Origin: Exiguobacterium marinum DSM 16307
GTDB taxonomy: Bacteria > Bacillota > Bacilli > Exiguobacteriales > Exiguobacteriaceae
Direction: 5' to 3'
DNA: 64,000 bases
Assembly: GCF_000620845.1 (NCBI RefSeq)
Contig: NZ_KK211189.1
Coordinates: 1,007,662 to 1,071,661, forward strand
A model generated the notes under the pieces. It was not told the DNA's origin. It saw only the letters and a program-made list of their open reading frames with translations, and did not search any database. The position numbers were made by a program, and so were the translations under genes. Below are positions 6,582 through 16,900 of this stretch, piece by piece. Position 1 is the first letter of the stretch. Every line of letters begins with the position of its first letter.

Positions 6582-9260
6582 ATGAAAGCACGATTCAAGC
6601 AGTTCGTGGCGATGGTGACGGTTCTCGTCCTCGTCCTTTCGTTCTTGCCGCCAGCACTCGCTGACAGTGGAAACGGGATGACCAATGCCACATTACTCAC
6701 TCCGGGGGAAGCGGTCGAGTTCACGACCGATACGGAGCCGGTAAACACGTATTGGTTCAAGATGGAACGAGAGACGTCCGCGATGACACATATGGAAGTC
6801 ACGTTCGAATCTTCGAAGCTCGCGAACATCAGCGTCTACCCGAGCGCCGACATGGCGGCGAAGGATGAGACGTTCGACCGTTACCGCGCGAGCGCGACGA
6901 AGGAAGAGAAAGAACAGACGGCCAAGATCGATTTCCCGTTCGCATGGGAAGGTCCATACTACATCAAGGTCGAGTATATGCCGATGGAACTCGGCGAAGA
7001 GATGATGGACATGCCGACAGAAGAGGTACCGGAAGGGGAAGAGCCACCGGCACCAGACCTCTCGATGTTCGCGTCAGACATCAAGCTCGTCGTCAACCCG
7101 GTCAAGCTCCCGGTCAAATACGAGCAGGTCGGCGGCGACATGTGTGCCGTCGAATCGATCGTCCAACCGGCACCGGAACGTGACTCGATGCTCAAGCTCA
7201 TCCGTCGCGTCCAAAGTGAAGTACTCGGCACGTCACAGGAAGGTCGCGACTTGTCGGCCCTTTACTACCGTGCCTCACCGTATATCGTCAAGGCGATCAC
7301 GTTTGACGGCGAGAAGCGCAAAGCTGCCCTCACCGACTTGAAGACGCTCCGTCCGTTGTTGACGGCACTCGTTGACAAGAAGGCGTATACGCTCAAAACC
7401 CAGGACGCCTCGGCGATCAACCGTCTCCACGCCTTGGTCGACGCAAGCGTACCGACCGCGTTGCAAGGCGAAATCGGCGAGATCGCGACAGCGCTCGAGA
7501 TGGACTCGCTCGCCGGGACCCCGGTGACGGACCTCTTTGGTAAGATCGGAATGACGATTCAAACGGACGGCAGTGACGCACCGCGTTACATTGTCAAATA
7601 CAAATCGTCACCAAACACATCAATTGGCAAGATGAACGCGATGAGCGACGTCTCGGCCGAGCGTATCGCCATCGGGAAACCGTCTGACTACTTCGCGCTC
7701 GTCGATGTGGAAGAAGCGTCGATGAAGATGCAGGCACAGGCGAAGTCGACGCTCGAGTCGGACCGTAACGTCGAGTATATCGAGCCGGTCCAGACGTATG
7801 AGTCGTTCGCGACCGACGTCAGCCTCGACTACCAGTGGGCGATCAACCAGAAGTCGATCCTCGAGCCGTTCGCGAATGCAGGGATCGGCCTCGATAAGTA
7901 TGAGGCGTTGAACTTGCCGAAACGGTCGATCAAAGTGGCCGTCCTCGACACTGGGGTCGACCATCGTCTCCTTGACCTAAAAGGCAAGGTCGATGTCGCA
8001 AACGCGAAGAACTTCGTCGACCCGAACGGGGAAGGCGACGCGATCGATGACCACGGTCACGGGACACACGTCGCCGGCGTCATCGGCGCGACACGTGACA
8101 ACGGCGTCTCGATGCGCGGAATCGTCCCGAACGTCTCGATTCTGCCGGTGAAAGTGCTCGATGCGGGCGGTTCTGGGGACACGGACCAAATCGCACTCGG
8201 AATCAAGTATGCGGTCGACGCAGGGGCGAAAGTCATCAACATGAGCCTCGGCGGCAACGAGAGCCGTACGCTCGGTTACATGTTGAAGTATGCGTATGAC
8301 CGTGGCGTCGTCATCGTGGCGGCGACAGGGAACGATGCGCAGTCACGCGTATCGTATCCGGCATCATCGAAATATACGATCTCGGTCGGCGCGACGAACG
8401 CCTTCGGGATCGTCTCGGATTACTCGAACTACGGCGTCAACGTCGACGTCGTCGCACCGGGCTCGAAAGTGGCGAGTCTCGTACCGGACGGGAACGTCGT
8501 CTATATGGACGGGACGAGCATGGCGACGCCACACGTCGCTGCAGCCGTCGCGCTCCTCAAGTCGTATCACCCAGATCTTTCGGTCGAAGAGGTACGAACG
8601 CTCTTGCAGCGGACGGCGGACCCGATCGCCTTCTCGGGTGGGGACGCACCGTACGACCCACGCATGAGTGACGGGTTCGAGTATGTGTTAGAAGAATTGG
8701 GCATGACGCTCCCGGCGTATTACAATCCGGTGAGCGGATTCGGGAAGGCGAACGTCTATCGCGCCGAGTCGATGCTCAAATTGAATGCATCGGGTGCAAT
8801 GGCACAGGACAACTCGTCGACGTTCAAGGCGAAAGTCGCGTCGGGGACAACGGTCCGTGTGTATAAAGGAGAGAAGTTGATCGGACGAGGCACGTCGAAA
8901 CAGACCGTTGCCGCCTTCTCGATTCAATCGCAAAAAGCAGGGACGCTCCTTCGCGTCGTCTATACGAACGGGAAGTATGAGACGAGCGAACGTGTCGTCG
9001 TCAAAGCCGGCGTACGTCCGGGGCAACCGAAAGTGAACACGCTCCGTTCTTTCGCGAAGTCGGTCACAGGTCGCGGCGAAGCCGGGATGCGTGTCGTCGT
9101 CCGCAACAGCAAGTATCAGCTGTTGGGACGCGGAACGATCCTTTCGAACGGCACGTTCTCTGTGAAGACACGTGCGCTCAAAAAGAGTGAGACGATCAAC
9201 GTCCATATCGAGGACTTGAAAGATCGCCCGGGCAAGATGACGAAGGTGACTGTACGATAA
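6582..9260 (+). CDS. Secreted subtilisin-like serine protease (S8)
   Basis: An 892-residue exported protease. The order is: signal peptide (FKQFVAMVTVLVLVLSFLPP, cleavage near ALA); a beta-rich N-terminal domain resembling the pre-peptidase (PPC) fold (~residues 30-150); a helical linker; an I9-type inhibitor propeptide (~330-410); the S8 catalytic domain with Asp456 (VAVLDTGVDH), His493 (DDHGHGTHVAG) and Ser646 (DGTSMATPHVA); and two C-terminal Ig-like (Big_6) units. The full triad suggests an active enzyme, probably matured by self-cleavage and acting outside the cell. The ATG at 6582 is preferred over an in-frame ATG at 6540 because it follows GAGGGG and starts the signal peptide. Flanking terminators indicate a single-gene transcript. 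Confidence 0.93.
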   Translation: MKARFKQFVAMVTVLVLVLSFLPPALADSGNGMTNATLLTPGEAVEFTTDTEPVNTYWFKMERETSAMTHMEVTFESSKLANISVYPSADMAAKDETFDRYRASATKEEKEQTAKIDFPFAWEGPYYIKVEYMPMELGEEMMDMPTEEVPEGEEPPAPDLSMFASDIKLVVNPVKLPVKYEQVGGDMCAVESIVQPAPERDSMLKLIRRVQSEVLGTSQEGRDLSALYYRASPYIVKAITFDGEKRKAALTDLKTLRPLLTALVDKKAYTLKTQDASAINRLHALVDASVPTALQGEIGEIATALEMDSLAGTPVTDLFGKIGMTIQTDGSDAPRYIVKYKSSPNTSIGKMNAMSDVSAERIAIGKPSDYFALVDVEEASMKMQAQAKSTLESDRNVEYIEPVQTYESFATDVSLDYQWAINQKSILEPFANAGIGLDKYEALNLPKRSIKVAVLDTGVDHRLLDLKGKVDVANAKNFVDPNGEGDAIDDHGHGTHVAGVIGATRDNGVSMRGIVPNVSILPVKVLDAGGSGDTDQIALGIKYAVDAGAKVINMSLGGNESRTLGYMLKYAYDRGVVIVAATGNDAQSRVSYPASSKYTISVGATNAFGIVSDYSNYGVNVDVVAPGSKVASLVPDGNVVYMDGTSMATPHVAAAVALLKSYHPDLSVEEVRTLLQRTADPIAFSGGDAPYDPRMSDGFEYVLEELGMTLPAYYNPVSGFGKANVYRAESMLKLNASGAMAQDNSSTFKAKVASGTTVRVYKGEKLIGRGTSKQTVAAFSIQSQKAGTLLRVVYTNGKYETSERVVVKAGVRPGQPKVNTLRSFAKSVTGRGEAGMRVVVRNSKYQLLGRGTILSNGTFSVKTRALKKSETINVHIEDLKDRPGKMTKVTVR

Positions 9261-9279
9261 GACTATACGATAGAAGAGA

Positions 9280-9315
9280 GACGGGTATGCCGAGTGATCG
9301 GGATACCCGTCTTTT
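9280..9315 (+). terminator. Rho-independent terminator
   Basis: GACGGGTAT / ATACCCGTC stem, 14-nt loop, TTTT tail, after the subtilase gene. Confidence 0.82.
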
Positions 9316-9460
9316 GTCGTTCATGAAGAAACAAACTATTGAGTCTCCCATTGCCTGATTACTGATAAACGAATCGTACTAGAACAAAAATCGATGCTAG
9401 GCACAAAGTCCTCACGAGCAGACGAATTTTGAGCAAGATGCCTATAAAAGAGGAATTGGA

Positions 9461-9517
9461 ATGAAAGGTGCTATTTTGGATAACTTTGGTTTTGTGAAAG
9501 AGGTCAATGATTTTTAA
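9461..9517 (+). CDS. Possible 18-residue peptide
   Basis: Reads MKGAILDNFGFVKEVNDF after an AAGAGGAATTGG ribosome-binding site. It has no signal peptide and no recognised family. It may be a real small peptide, a gene remnant or chance. Confidence 0.15.
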   Translation: MKGAILDNFGFVKEVNDF

Positions 9518-9747
9518 TTTGGAAATATGTATGGATTAGAAGGGACTTTAAAAATCAATAATGTAAATTAAATACTTAAGGTAATTAATGGTATAAAAAT
9601 GGTTTTCAACGTGTATTTCAACTTAAATCGCATGAAATCAACAAAAAACGACTCGTTTCGACATTTCCAAAAAAGGTAAATACGAAAATGAATTAAACTA
9701 AAATCTCCAAAATTCAAAAACGTTACCAATTTTGCGAAAAAAAACGC

Positions 9748-9776
9748 TTGTGTCGCTTGGAAGTGTTATGTATATT
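9748..9776 (+). promoter_or_regulatory. Candidate promoter of the S-layer-like gene
   Basis: TTGTGT (9748-9753), 17-nt spacer, TATATT (9771-9776). It would give a leader of about 205 nt, in keeping with the long stable leaders known for S-layer mRNAs. Confidence 0.4.
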
Positions 9777-9988
9777 ATGGATGTAAGGTTTTCCAAGAAC
9801 AGTCTTGGTAAATTGTTCAAGATGATTCTTGCAAAGACTTCTACCGGGGGAGAACGCCTGGTCTACAGAAGAGTCAGTTACATAAACATTAGCACTTTAT
9901 TCATTGTTATGGATACATGACTCCGAACGAGATCGGTTGGGCAAGGACGGTAGAAAAACCTATCTACCTAAGGGAGGATTTACATCAG

Positions 9989-12694
9989 ATGGCTAAGAAG
10001 AAACAATTCGTTACTGCAGCGGCAGCGTTCGCAGTAGCAGCATCAGCAGTAGCGCCTGCAATTACAGCAGACGCAGCAACAAAGACAGTGCGTCTTTCAT
10101 CAGATTATGTACGCGTAGGGGACCTCGACGCGACACTCGACAAAGAATACAAGGGCAGCGAAATCTACTGGTACAAATCTTCAGTAGACTTGAACAAACT
10201 CGGTGTATTCCAAACTGCTAAAGGTTTTGTAAAAGGCCAAGGCATCCGTGTTGAGAAGCGCGTCCGCGTCTTGAACCACGCACAAGAAATCAAACCAGAA
10301 TCTGAATTCGTATTCGAGCAAGGCGTACCTGTTTCAGGGATCCGCGTTCAACCAGTTCTCTTTGCAGACGGTAACGAATATGCGAAACCAGTCTCAGTAG
10401 CTGGATTCAACACAGATAAAGTTGGGGAGTTCGAAGGAACACTCACTTATGCTAACCGCGCTTACGGCGTTGTTACGAAAACAGTTAAATACAAAGTAGT
10501 TAATACTGCTGCTGAGATTAAAGAGTTCAAAGCTACTGCAGCTAACGCTCTTACAGTTGACTTCAACAAAGAAATCGACTTCTCTAAAGCTAAGTTTGAA
10601 ATCAAGCGTGGATCAGTTGTTGTAAACGCGACAGTTGTTCCTTCTGAAGATAAAAAGTCTGCGAAGCTTGAATTAGCTAGCAAACTCTTTGAAGGCGACT
10701 ACACTGTAAAAGTTTCTGGTCTTACAGACGAAGCTCTTACGAAAACTGCTTCAGTAATGAACGAAAAAGTTGCATCTATCGAACTTGGGTCAACTACAGC
10801 ACCAACAAACGGAGCTAAGACTGAAGCTAAAGTAGCTTACAAAGTTATGAACCAATACGGTGAAGACGTAACATCTTCAGCACTTGCTACAGATATCTCT
10901 TGGACTGCTTCTAACGGTGTTACTGCATCTGACGATAACAAAGGTGTATTGACGCTTTCGGCAACTGAAATCAAAAAAGGTGACATGATTGCTGTTACAG
11001 GAATTAATGCTTCAACGAACACAGTCATTTCAAAAGTGATTACTATTGCTGATGTTGCAGTTGCTGACTCATTATCATTCGGATCTGTTTATCACAAAGA
11101 TGGTAAGCCATTCTCTGGTGTGACTCCAGCATCAGAATTTGCTCTTCTTGTGAACGGCATGGATCAGTACGGTAAAGCACTTACTGCAACAGAAATCAAT
11201 GATGGATTTATCTTCACTTCATCTAATCCATCTGTACTTGCAATCAACAACGTAGTTTCTGGTCTTGGCGCTGATAAAGATAAGCTGGGTCTTACGTTCA
11301 CTGCAGGAGCTAACTACGCTAAAGGTGGAACGGTTATCGTTACATCTATCTCTAAGGCAACTGGTAAAGTTGCACAGTATGAAGTGAATGTTGCAGCAGC
11401 TCCTGCTCTTGCATCGTTTAACATGTCTGCTCCTGCTGAGATGGTTGCAGCAGGTGAAAAAGTTCAAATTCCATTTACTGCAGTAGACCAGTTTGGAAAC
11501 GCATTAACTAAATTTGATGACCTTAACGGCAAAGTAAGTTTCTCATCTTCGAAACTTGAACTCGTTAAAGGTAAAGACGGTGTTGCTGTTCTTGAATACA
11601 CTGCTGGTGCAAAAGGATTTGATGTCCAAGTTGCGACAGTTTCAGCAACAGGTAAAGTTTCGCAACTTAACTTTGACGTAAAAGCTGCGGCATATGCTGC
11701 AACAATCGAGTCATTGAAAGATGTAAACACCACTGTAGCTGTTGGTGGGGAAGCAACTCTTGATTATTCTAACTTCATCGTTAAAGATCAATATGGTCGT
11801 ACGTATGACTTGAAGGATAAACTTGGAGCAGGTGCTAACGACTTGCAAGTTGTTGTAGCTGAGACTGAAAACGAAGGTGCAGTCGCTGTTTCAGATGATA
11901 ACTTGACTACAAACACTTCTAAATTCACAGTTTCGGGGACTGCTAAAGGAACTGAAACCCTTACTTTCAGTTTGATGAAAGATGGACAACAAGTTTCAAC
12001 AAGCCCGCTTAAAGTGTCATTCACAACTGTTGATAAGTCAGCTTATGCATCGTTCGAGATTGCTGAAGTTGGCACACTCTATGCAGATGGTCTTGCTACA
12101 TCGCACACGCAAGACTTCAAAGTCTATGGTGTGAAAGCTGATGGATCTAAAGTCCTTCTCCCAGCTTCTTACTACACTGTGATTGAAGATGATGCAGTTC
12201 TTGACATCACTAACGGGAAATTAAACTCAGTTCTTGCTGATAACGATCCTGCTTTCGGTGATAAGAATGAAATCACTTCAAAAATCACTGTAGTAGTAGA
12301 TGGAGAGAAATCACCAGTTACACTTATGAAAGATGTAACGATTTCAAAAGTTGCTCCAAAAGCTGACAAGGTTGAATTCGTAAAAGATGCTGTCGTTGAT
12401 GGTGTAGCTAAGTTTGAGTCAACTGCTCTCTCTACGGCGGATGATTCAGCTGCGTTGAAAGGTATCCTTAAAGTGACTGACCAGTATGGTGTTGCAATCG
12501 AGACTGTCTCACCTGTTCTTACAGTGACTAACTTGGTCGATAATACAGATCCGAAGACTGACTTAGCGGTTAATCTCAATGGATCTAAAACAGTAGATAT
12601 TCAAAATGCTGCTGCAACAGATACATTTGTTGTAACTTACCTCCTTGATGGTAAAACAATCACAGTTAAAGGTCTTGTTGTAACAACTCCTTAA
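9989..12694 (+). CDS. S-layer-like surface protein with a novel N-terminal module
   Basis: A 901-residue exported protein. Signal peptide MAKKKQFVTAAAAFAVAASA with cleavage near ADA (~29). Residues ~40-171 form a module almost identical in pattern to residues ~44-176 of the nucleotidase at 32492 (shared GDLDA, YKG, WYKSSVDL.KLG.FQTA.G, EKRVRVL, VGEF). The rest is a series of Ig-like domains with the DQYGx/DQFGN phrases usual in S-layer proteins. No SLH repeats, no LPXTG and no transmembrane tail are present, so attachment probably depends on the N-terminal module. Third codon positions are less GC-rich and the codons more uniform than in neighbours, as expected for a very abundant protein. 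The ATG at 9989 follows AGGGAGG; an upstream in-frame ATG at 9917 lies in the leader. A strong terminator follows. Confidence 0.82.
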   Translation: MAKKKQFVTAAAAFAVAASAVAPAITADAATKTVRLSSDYVRVGDLDATLDKEYKGSEIYWYKSSVDLNKLGVFQTAKGFVKGQGIRVEKRVRVLNHAQEIKPESEFVFEQGVPVSGIRVQPVLFADGNEYAKPVSVAGFNTDKVGEFEGTLTYANRAYGVVTKTVKYKVVNTAAEIKEFKATAANALTVDFNKEIDFSKAKFEIKRGSVVVNATVVPSEDKKSAKLELASKLFEGDYTVKVSGLTDEALTKTASVMNEKVASIELGSTTAPTNGAKTEAKVAYKVMNQYGEDVTSSALATDISWTASNGVTASDDNKGVLTLSATEIKKGDMIAVTGINASTNTVISKVITIADVAVADSLSFGSVYHKDGKPFSGVTPASEFALLVNGMDQYGKALTATEINDGFIFTSSNPSVLAINNVVSGLGADKDKLGLTFTAGANYAKGGTVIVTSISKATGKVAQYEVNVAAAPALASFNMSAPAEMVAAGEKVQIPFTAVDQFGNALTKFDDLNGKVSFSSSKLELVKGKDGVAVLEYTAGAKGFDVQVATVSATGKVSQLNFDVKAAAYAATIESLKDVNTTVAVGGEATLDYSNFIVKDQYGRTYDLKDKLGAGANDLQVVVAETENEGAVAVSDDNLTTNTSKFTVSGTAKGTETLTFSLMKDGQQVSTSPLKVSFTTVDKSAYASFEIAEVGTLYADGLATSHTQDFKVYGVKADGSKVLLPASYYTVIEDDAVLDITNGKLNSVLADNDPAFGDKNEITSKITVVVDGEKSPVTLMKDVTISKVAPKADKVEFVKDAVVDGVAKFESTALSTADDSAALKGILKVTDQYGVAIETVSPVLTVTNLVDNTDPKTDLAVNLNGSKTVDIQNAAATDTFVVTYLLDGKTITVKGLVVTTP

Positions 12695-12727
12695 TCTGAG
12701 ATATGCAGTCAATCTGATGTTCTCTTA

Positions 12728-12762
12728 ACCATCACCTTTCTTAGAAGGGTGATGGTTTTTTT
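12728..12762 (+). terminator. Rho-independent terminator
   Basis: CCATCACC / GGGTGATGG stem followed by TTTTTTT, 34 nt after the S-layer-like gene. Confidence 0.9.
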
Positions 12763-12917
12763 GTCCTGTGTATATTCTTCTGATTACTTGATAGATTTTT
12801 TTAAACTCTTAAAAAAATTCGTCAGCATTACAATAATAATTTTCAATAACTATTAAAAGCTGTTAATTGGTGATAAAAGGGTATTACTATTAGAAGTATT
12901 AATTTTTATGACCGATC

Positions 12918-12977
12918 TAGCACATCCGTTACCATAAAATCGAAAAAACAGAAATCGTTTTCATATCTGATGTGCTA
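12918..12977. repeat. Inverted repeat upstream of the riboswitch
   Basis: TAGCACATC (12918-12926) and GATGTGCTA (12969-12977), 42 nt apart, in AT-rich DNA between the S-layer terminator and the riboswitch. It could be a paired operator or a long hairpin; no other feature explains 12763-12990. Confidence 0.4.
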
Positions 12978-12994
12978 AGGTTGAGGCGTAAGAC

Positions 12995-13068
12995 TTCACT
13001 GATAATGGCAAAACTACGCGAAAGCGAGTGACGCAAAGCTATAGGGCCTGTAAAATGGCAGCCAGTTT
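12995..13068 (+). promoter_or_regulatory. c-di-GMP-I (GEMM) riboswitch
   Basis: The GEMM signature is present: AATGGCAAAACT, a CGC-GAAA-GCG tetraloop stem, TGACGCAAAGCTATAGGGCC, then ATGGCAGCCAGT closing P1 (ACTG/CAGT). It ends a few nt before the AAAGGAGG of the next gene and no U-tract follows, so control of translation is more likely than termination. The regulated gene is the exported transglutaminase-fold protein at 13087. Confidence 0.9.
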
Positions 13069-13086
13069 CCAAAGGAGGTTCGTCTC

Positions 13087-13854
13087 GTGAAGAAATTCTT
13101 CGCAGGGATGTTGGTATTGTTGTTCGCACTGATTGTGGTGCGACCTGCCGTCGCGGATGCGGCGAGCGCGCGTGTCGATACACGAACGGGGAAAGTCGAC
13201 GTGTACATCTCAAATAAGGACAAAGGATCGTTCAAGTTCGAGGTGCGACAAGGCAAGCAGGTCCGTACTTACGATGTCTATAGAGGGAAGAATCATTTCA
13301 ACGTCAACTATGGGAATGGGGACTATTCATTCACGCTTTACCAGTCATCGGACGGCAAACGCTATAAACGCGTCTATCGCCTTCAGAAAACGGTCCGTCT
13401 CGTCCATTCGACGGCACCGTATCTTCATTCCACCCAAAATGTTTCCATTGATTCTGCGACGTCGCGTCTCGCCTCGTCGTTGTCACGTTCATCTTACTCC
13501 ACTTCGACGCAAGCGCTCATGACGAGTCGTCACGTCAACCGACTCGTTGACTATGACGACAACAAGCTCATGAAGCTCTCATCGACTTATCTGCCGAATA
13601 ACGCCGAGACCATTCGGACGAAACGGGGGATCTGCTATGACTTCGCGTCACTAAACGCAGCACTCCTTCGTGCCCAAGGCATCCCGACCCGTCTCGTGAT
13701 GGGGACGGCGAAAGGCGTCGACGGCTATCATGCGTGGAACGAAGTGTTCGTAAGTGGGAAGTGGCGTGTCATCGATGTGACGCGTGACGTGACCGAGCGA
13801 CGGACGACGACGTATCGTATCACCTCTGACTATCGTGCCACACTCTATGACTGA
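13087..13854 (+). CDS. Exported transglutaminase-like protein under c-di-GMP control
   Basis: A 255-residue protein with a signal peptide (KKFFAGMLVLLFALIVV, cleavage near ADA), a ~75-residue beta-rich N-terminal domain, and a transglutaminase-like core. The Cys-His-Asp triad is visible: Cys183 in KRGICYDFASLNA, His215 in GYHAWNEV, Asp230 in WRVIDVT. The family includes peptidases and acyl transferases; the substrate is unknown. The GTG start follows AAAGGAGG. The riboswitch upstream ties its expression to c-di-GMP, which in Gram-positives usually controls the motile-to-attached switch. A terminator separates it from the giant adhesin gene downstream, but read-through is possible. Confidence 0.88.
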   Translation: MKKFFAGMLVLLFALIVVRPAVADAASARVDTRTGKVDVYISNKDKGSFKFEVRQGKQVRTYDVYRGKNHFNVNYGNGDYSFTLYQSSDGKRYKRVYRLQKTVRLVHSTAPYLHSTQNVSIDSATSRLASSLSRSSYSTSTQALMTSRHVNRLVDYDDNKLMKLSSTYLPNNAETIRTKRGICYDFASLNAALLRAQGIPTRLVMGTAKGVDGYHAWNEVFVSGKWRVIDVTRDVTERRTTTYRITSDYRATLYD

Positions 13855-13863
13855 ATGACGACC

Positions 13864-13895
13864 AAGGTCCCTTCCGAGAAGGCGGCCTTTTTTTG
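13864..13895 (+). terminator. Rho-independent terminator
   Basis: AAGG-CCTTC / GAAGG-CCTT imperfect stem with a T-run (CCTTTTTTT) after the transglutaminase gene. Confidence 0.65.
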
Positions 13896-13969
13896 GTATG
13901 TTCTTTGAGGCGAATCTCCTTGTTCCACGTTTGTGATGTCTGCAAACAAAGACGCAGGAGGAAACGCAC

Positions 13970-16900
13970 ATGAAACGATGGTTATCCATGGTCTTGACCA
14001 TATTGCTCGTCATGCAGCCGTTCGCTGTCTCACGAATGGCGTACGCGGAAGGGGACCCGGTCATCACGGACCCGCAGCCACCGGACACTCCGGTCATGAC
14101 GATCACCGACAATATTCTAGATACGTATACGATTCGGACGACGACAACGGAAAACGTTGAGGTGAGTACGGTCACGACCGATTCGATCGTCGAGATCAAC
14201 TACAACTGGTCGATCCCGAACGGGCACAGTTATACGGACGGGTCGACGTTCACGTTCCAGATGCCGAGTGAGTTGAAAGTGTATGACGCGGTCACGAACG
14301 CACCGCTCAACTTTAACGGTCAGTCGATGGGAACATACTCGCTCGCCCTTGACGGGACAGCGACGATGAGATTTAACGACAACGTCTACAAATACTCAAA
14401 CATCGAAGGGACGATTCAAGCTCTGACGCAAGTGAAAGAGACGACCGAAATCTCAGAAGAGCGGACGGTCACGATCACCCCAATCGAAAACCAGCTCTCG
14501 CAAACGTTACCGGTCGGATTGAAAAGTCCAGGGAAAGACATCACGAAAGCCGGTGTCGCCGACCGACCGTACAACCCGAGCTCCATCGAATGGACGGTCG
14601 AGTTGAACAAAGGGCTGAAACAGATCGAGGATGCCCGCTGGACGGACGTGATCCCTGCAGGTTTGGCGTATCGCGCCGACAGCATGGAAGTGACCCGGCT
14701 CGTCATGGCGATGAACGGGAATGTCATCCGTGAAGAACCGGTGACGGGGCTCACGGTCGATACGACGGATGGTCTCGCCATCGACTTCGGGAAGATCCAA
14801 AACGCTTATCGCCTCACGTTCATCACGGACATCGTCGATGAAGAGGTGGCGACGTTCAACAACGTCACGAACCTCGAAGGGACGTCGTTCAAGACGGCGA
14901 CGGCCTCGGCGACGGTCGCTGCCGGACGAGGGACGGAGCTCGAGAAACGGACGCCGAATTATGACGATGTCACCCAGACAATCACGTGGGAGTCAGACAT
15001 CAACTTCCGGCAACGGAATATGGGCTCGCTCACGGTAAAAGACTTATTCACCGACACCCATCAATTGATCAATCTCACGTTATATGAGGTGACGCTTGAT
15101 GCTAATGGGAACATTGCGAATCGGGTAGCCGTTCCCGTGACGACAAGCAAAATCACAGATACGGGGCTTGAAGGATTCACGTTCGACCTGCCGAAGAACG
15201 GGACGGCGTATCAGCTCGAGTATACGACCCGTGCGAAAAATCGCGTCGTCTCCCCGGGCAGTGTGACGAACACGATCGAAGTGAACGGATGGAAGAAGTC
15301 GGCGACCCAGTCGATCGGGCAAGTCGTCTTACGAAAGACGCACAAGGCACCAAACTATGCGGCAGAAACGATCGAGTGGACGCTCGAGTTGAACCGGGAC
15401 AAGCGGGAGATGAACAACGCCGTCATCACCGACACGTTCCCGAACGAGGGCTTGACGTTCATCGAGGACTCGCTGACAATCAGCGGGTTGACGAAAGGGA
15501 CGGACTACACGGTCATCCCTGACGCGAACGGCTTCACCATCCGTTTCAACATACAATTGACCGATACACATGACATCACGTATGAAACGACGTTCGATTA
15601 CCGCGAGCGTCTGGACGCGAGCAATACGAGCTTCGTCAACGAGGCGACCGTCGACTGGGTCGATGAATCATCGAACGGACGCACGGTGACGACGACGGAT
15701 TCCGTCGAGCCGGCATCGAACACGCGCAACAACGGATTCAAAGGCGGCACGTATAACGCCGTCACGAAAGACATCACTTGGAAAATTGGAATCAACTACC
15801 ATGAGTATGCGACGACGAACCTGACCGTCACCGACACGTGGGAAGGGACGCAAGTACCGGACAAGGATTCCTTCACCGTCGCCAAGATGACGCGCGGAAG
15901 TGGGGCGAACGCCTACTCGGTCGATGCGACCCCGATCCCATCGTCCACGTACAACGTCGTGTGGAGTGAAACGGGCTTCGTGTTGACGTTCAACGACCCG
16001 ACGAGCGACGCGTACGTCATCGTGTATGACACGAACATCGACGACACAAAAATCGCGCCGTCCTATAAAAACACGGCCGTGGTCACAGACGGAGCGACCG
16101 AGCTCGGCAACTTGCCGGCGACGGTGACGGTCCGCCACGGTGGCGAATATAACGAGAAGCGAGGCGTCCAGCAAGGAAAGCTCATCGCCTGGACGATCGA
16201 TATCAACTTCGGACAATCGTCGTTACAAAATGTCGTCATTCGTGACGTCCCATCGAATAATCAGGACGTCCTGCTCGATTCGCTAAGCGTCTATGAGACG
16301 ACGGTCGCCCCGAACGGTACGGTGACGAAGGCAGGGAAGTTGTCGACGGATGCGTACACGGTCCGAGCGATCCAAGAGATGGGGGAGTTCGAACTTACGT
16401 TCAACAATCCGATCGATCGCCCATACATCTTAGAATATGACTCGTATATCCTGGCTGCGGTCGGGACGGATATCACGAACGACGTCTATGTGACGGCAGA
16501 CGAGGTATCCGAGAACACGACGACGAAACAATCGAAGGTCCGAGTCGCCCGTACGTCCGGAATGGGGACGGCGAGCGGAGAACTCGGCGAATTGACGATT
16601 ACGAAGACGGACGAGTTGAGCGAGAAGAACTTGAGCGGGGCCTCGTTCGACTTAATCGACACCGGTAGCGGACGTACCGTCCGTCGCGGCACGACAGGAA
16701 CCGATGGGACCTTGACGTTCGGTCGCCTCCTTTATGGGGACTATCGTCTAGTCGAGACGAAAGCGCCGGACGGTTACTTGATCGCGACGGCATCCCGAAA
16801 TATCACCATCGCGAAAGTGAAAGAAGCGACGACCGTCAAAAACGACACGATCCGCCAAGACGTCGAATTGATGAAGACGTCGACTTCCGGCAAGGTACTC

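Larger units (their letters stand above)
9316..9988 (+). other. AT-rich gene-poor stretch and leader of the S-layer-like gene
   Basis: No convincing gene. The first half is AT-rich with one tiny possible coding frame (9461-9517). From about 9740 a promoter-like pair leads into a ~200-nt untranslated leader ending in AGGGAGG before the ATG at 9989. Reading frames through the leader are open by chance (for example 9732-9920) but lack coding character. Confidence 0.6.

Noticed and set aside
9732..9920. 62-codon frame in the S-layer leader
   Set aside because: Lacks a good ribosome-binding site and overlaps the likely promoter; taken as untranslated leader.
9989..12694. SLH or LPXTG anchor in the S-layer-like protein
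   Set aside because: Neither motif is present in the translated protein; anchoring must use something else.
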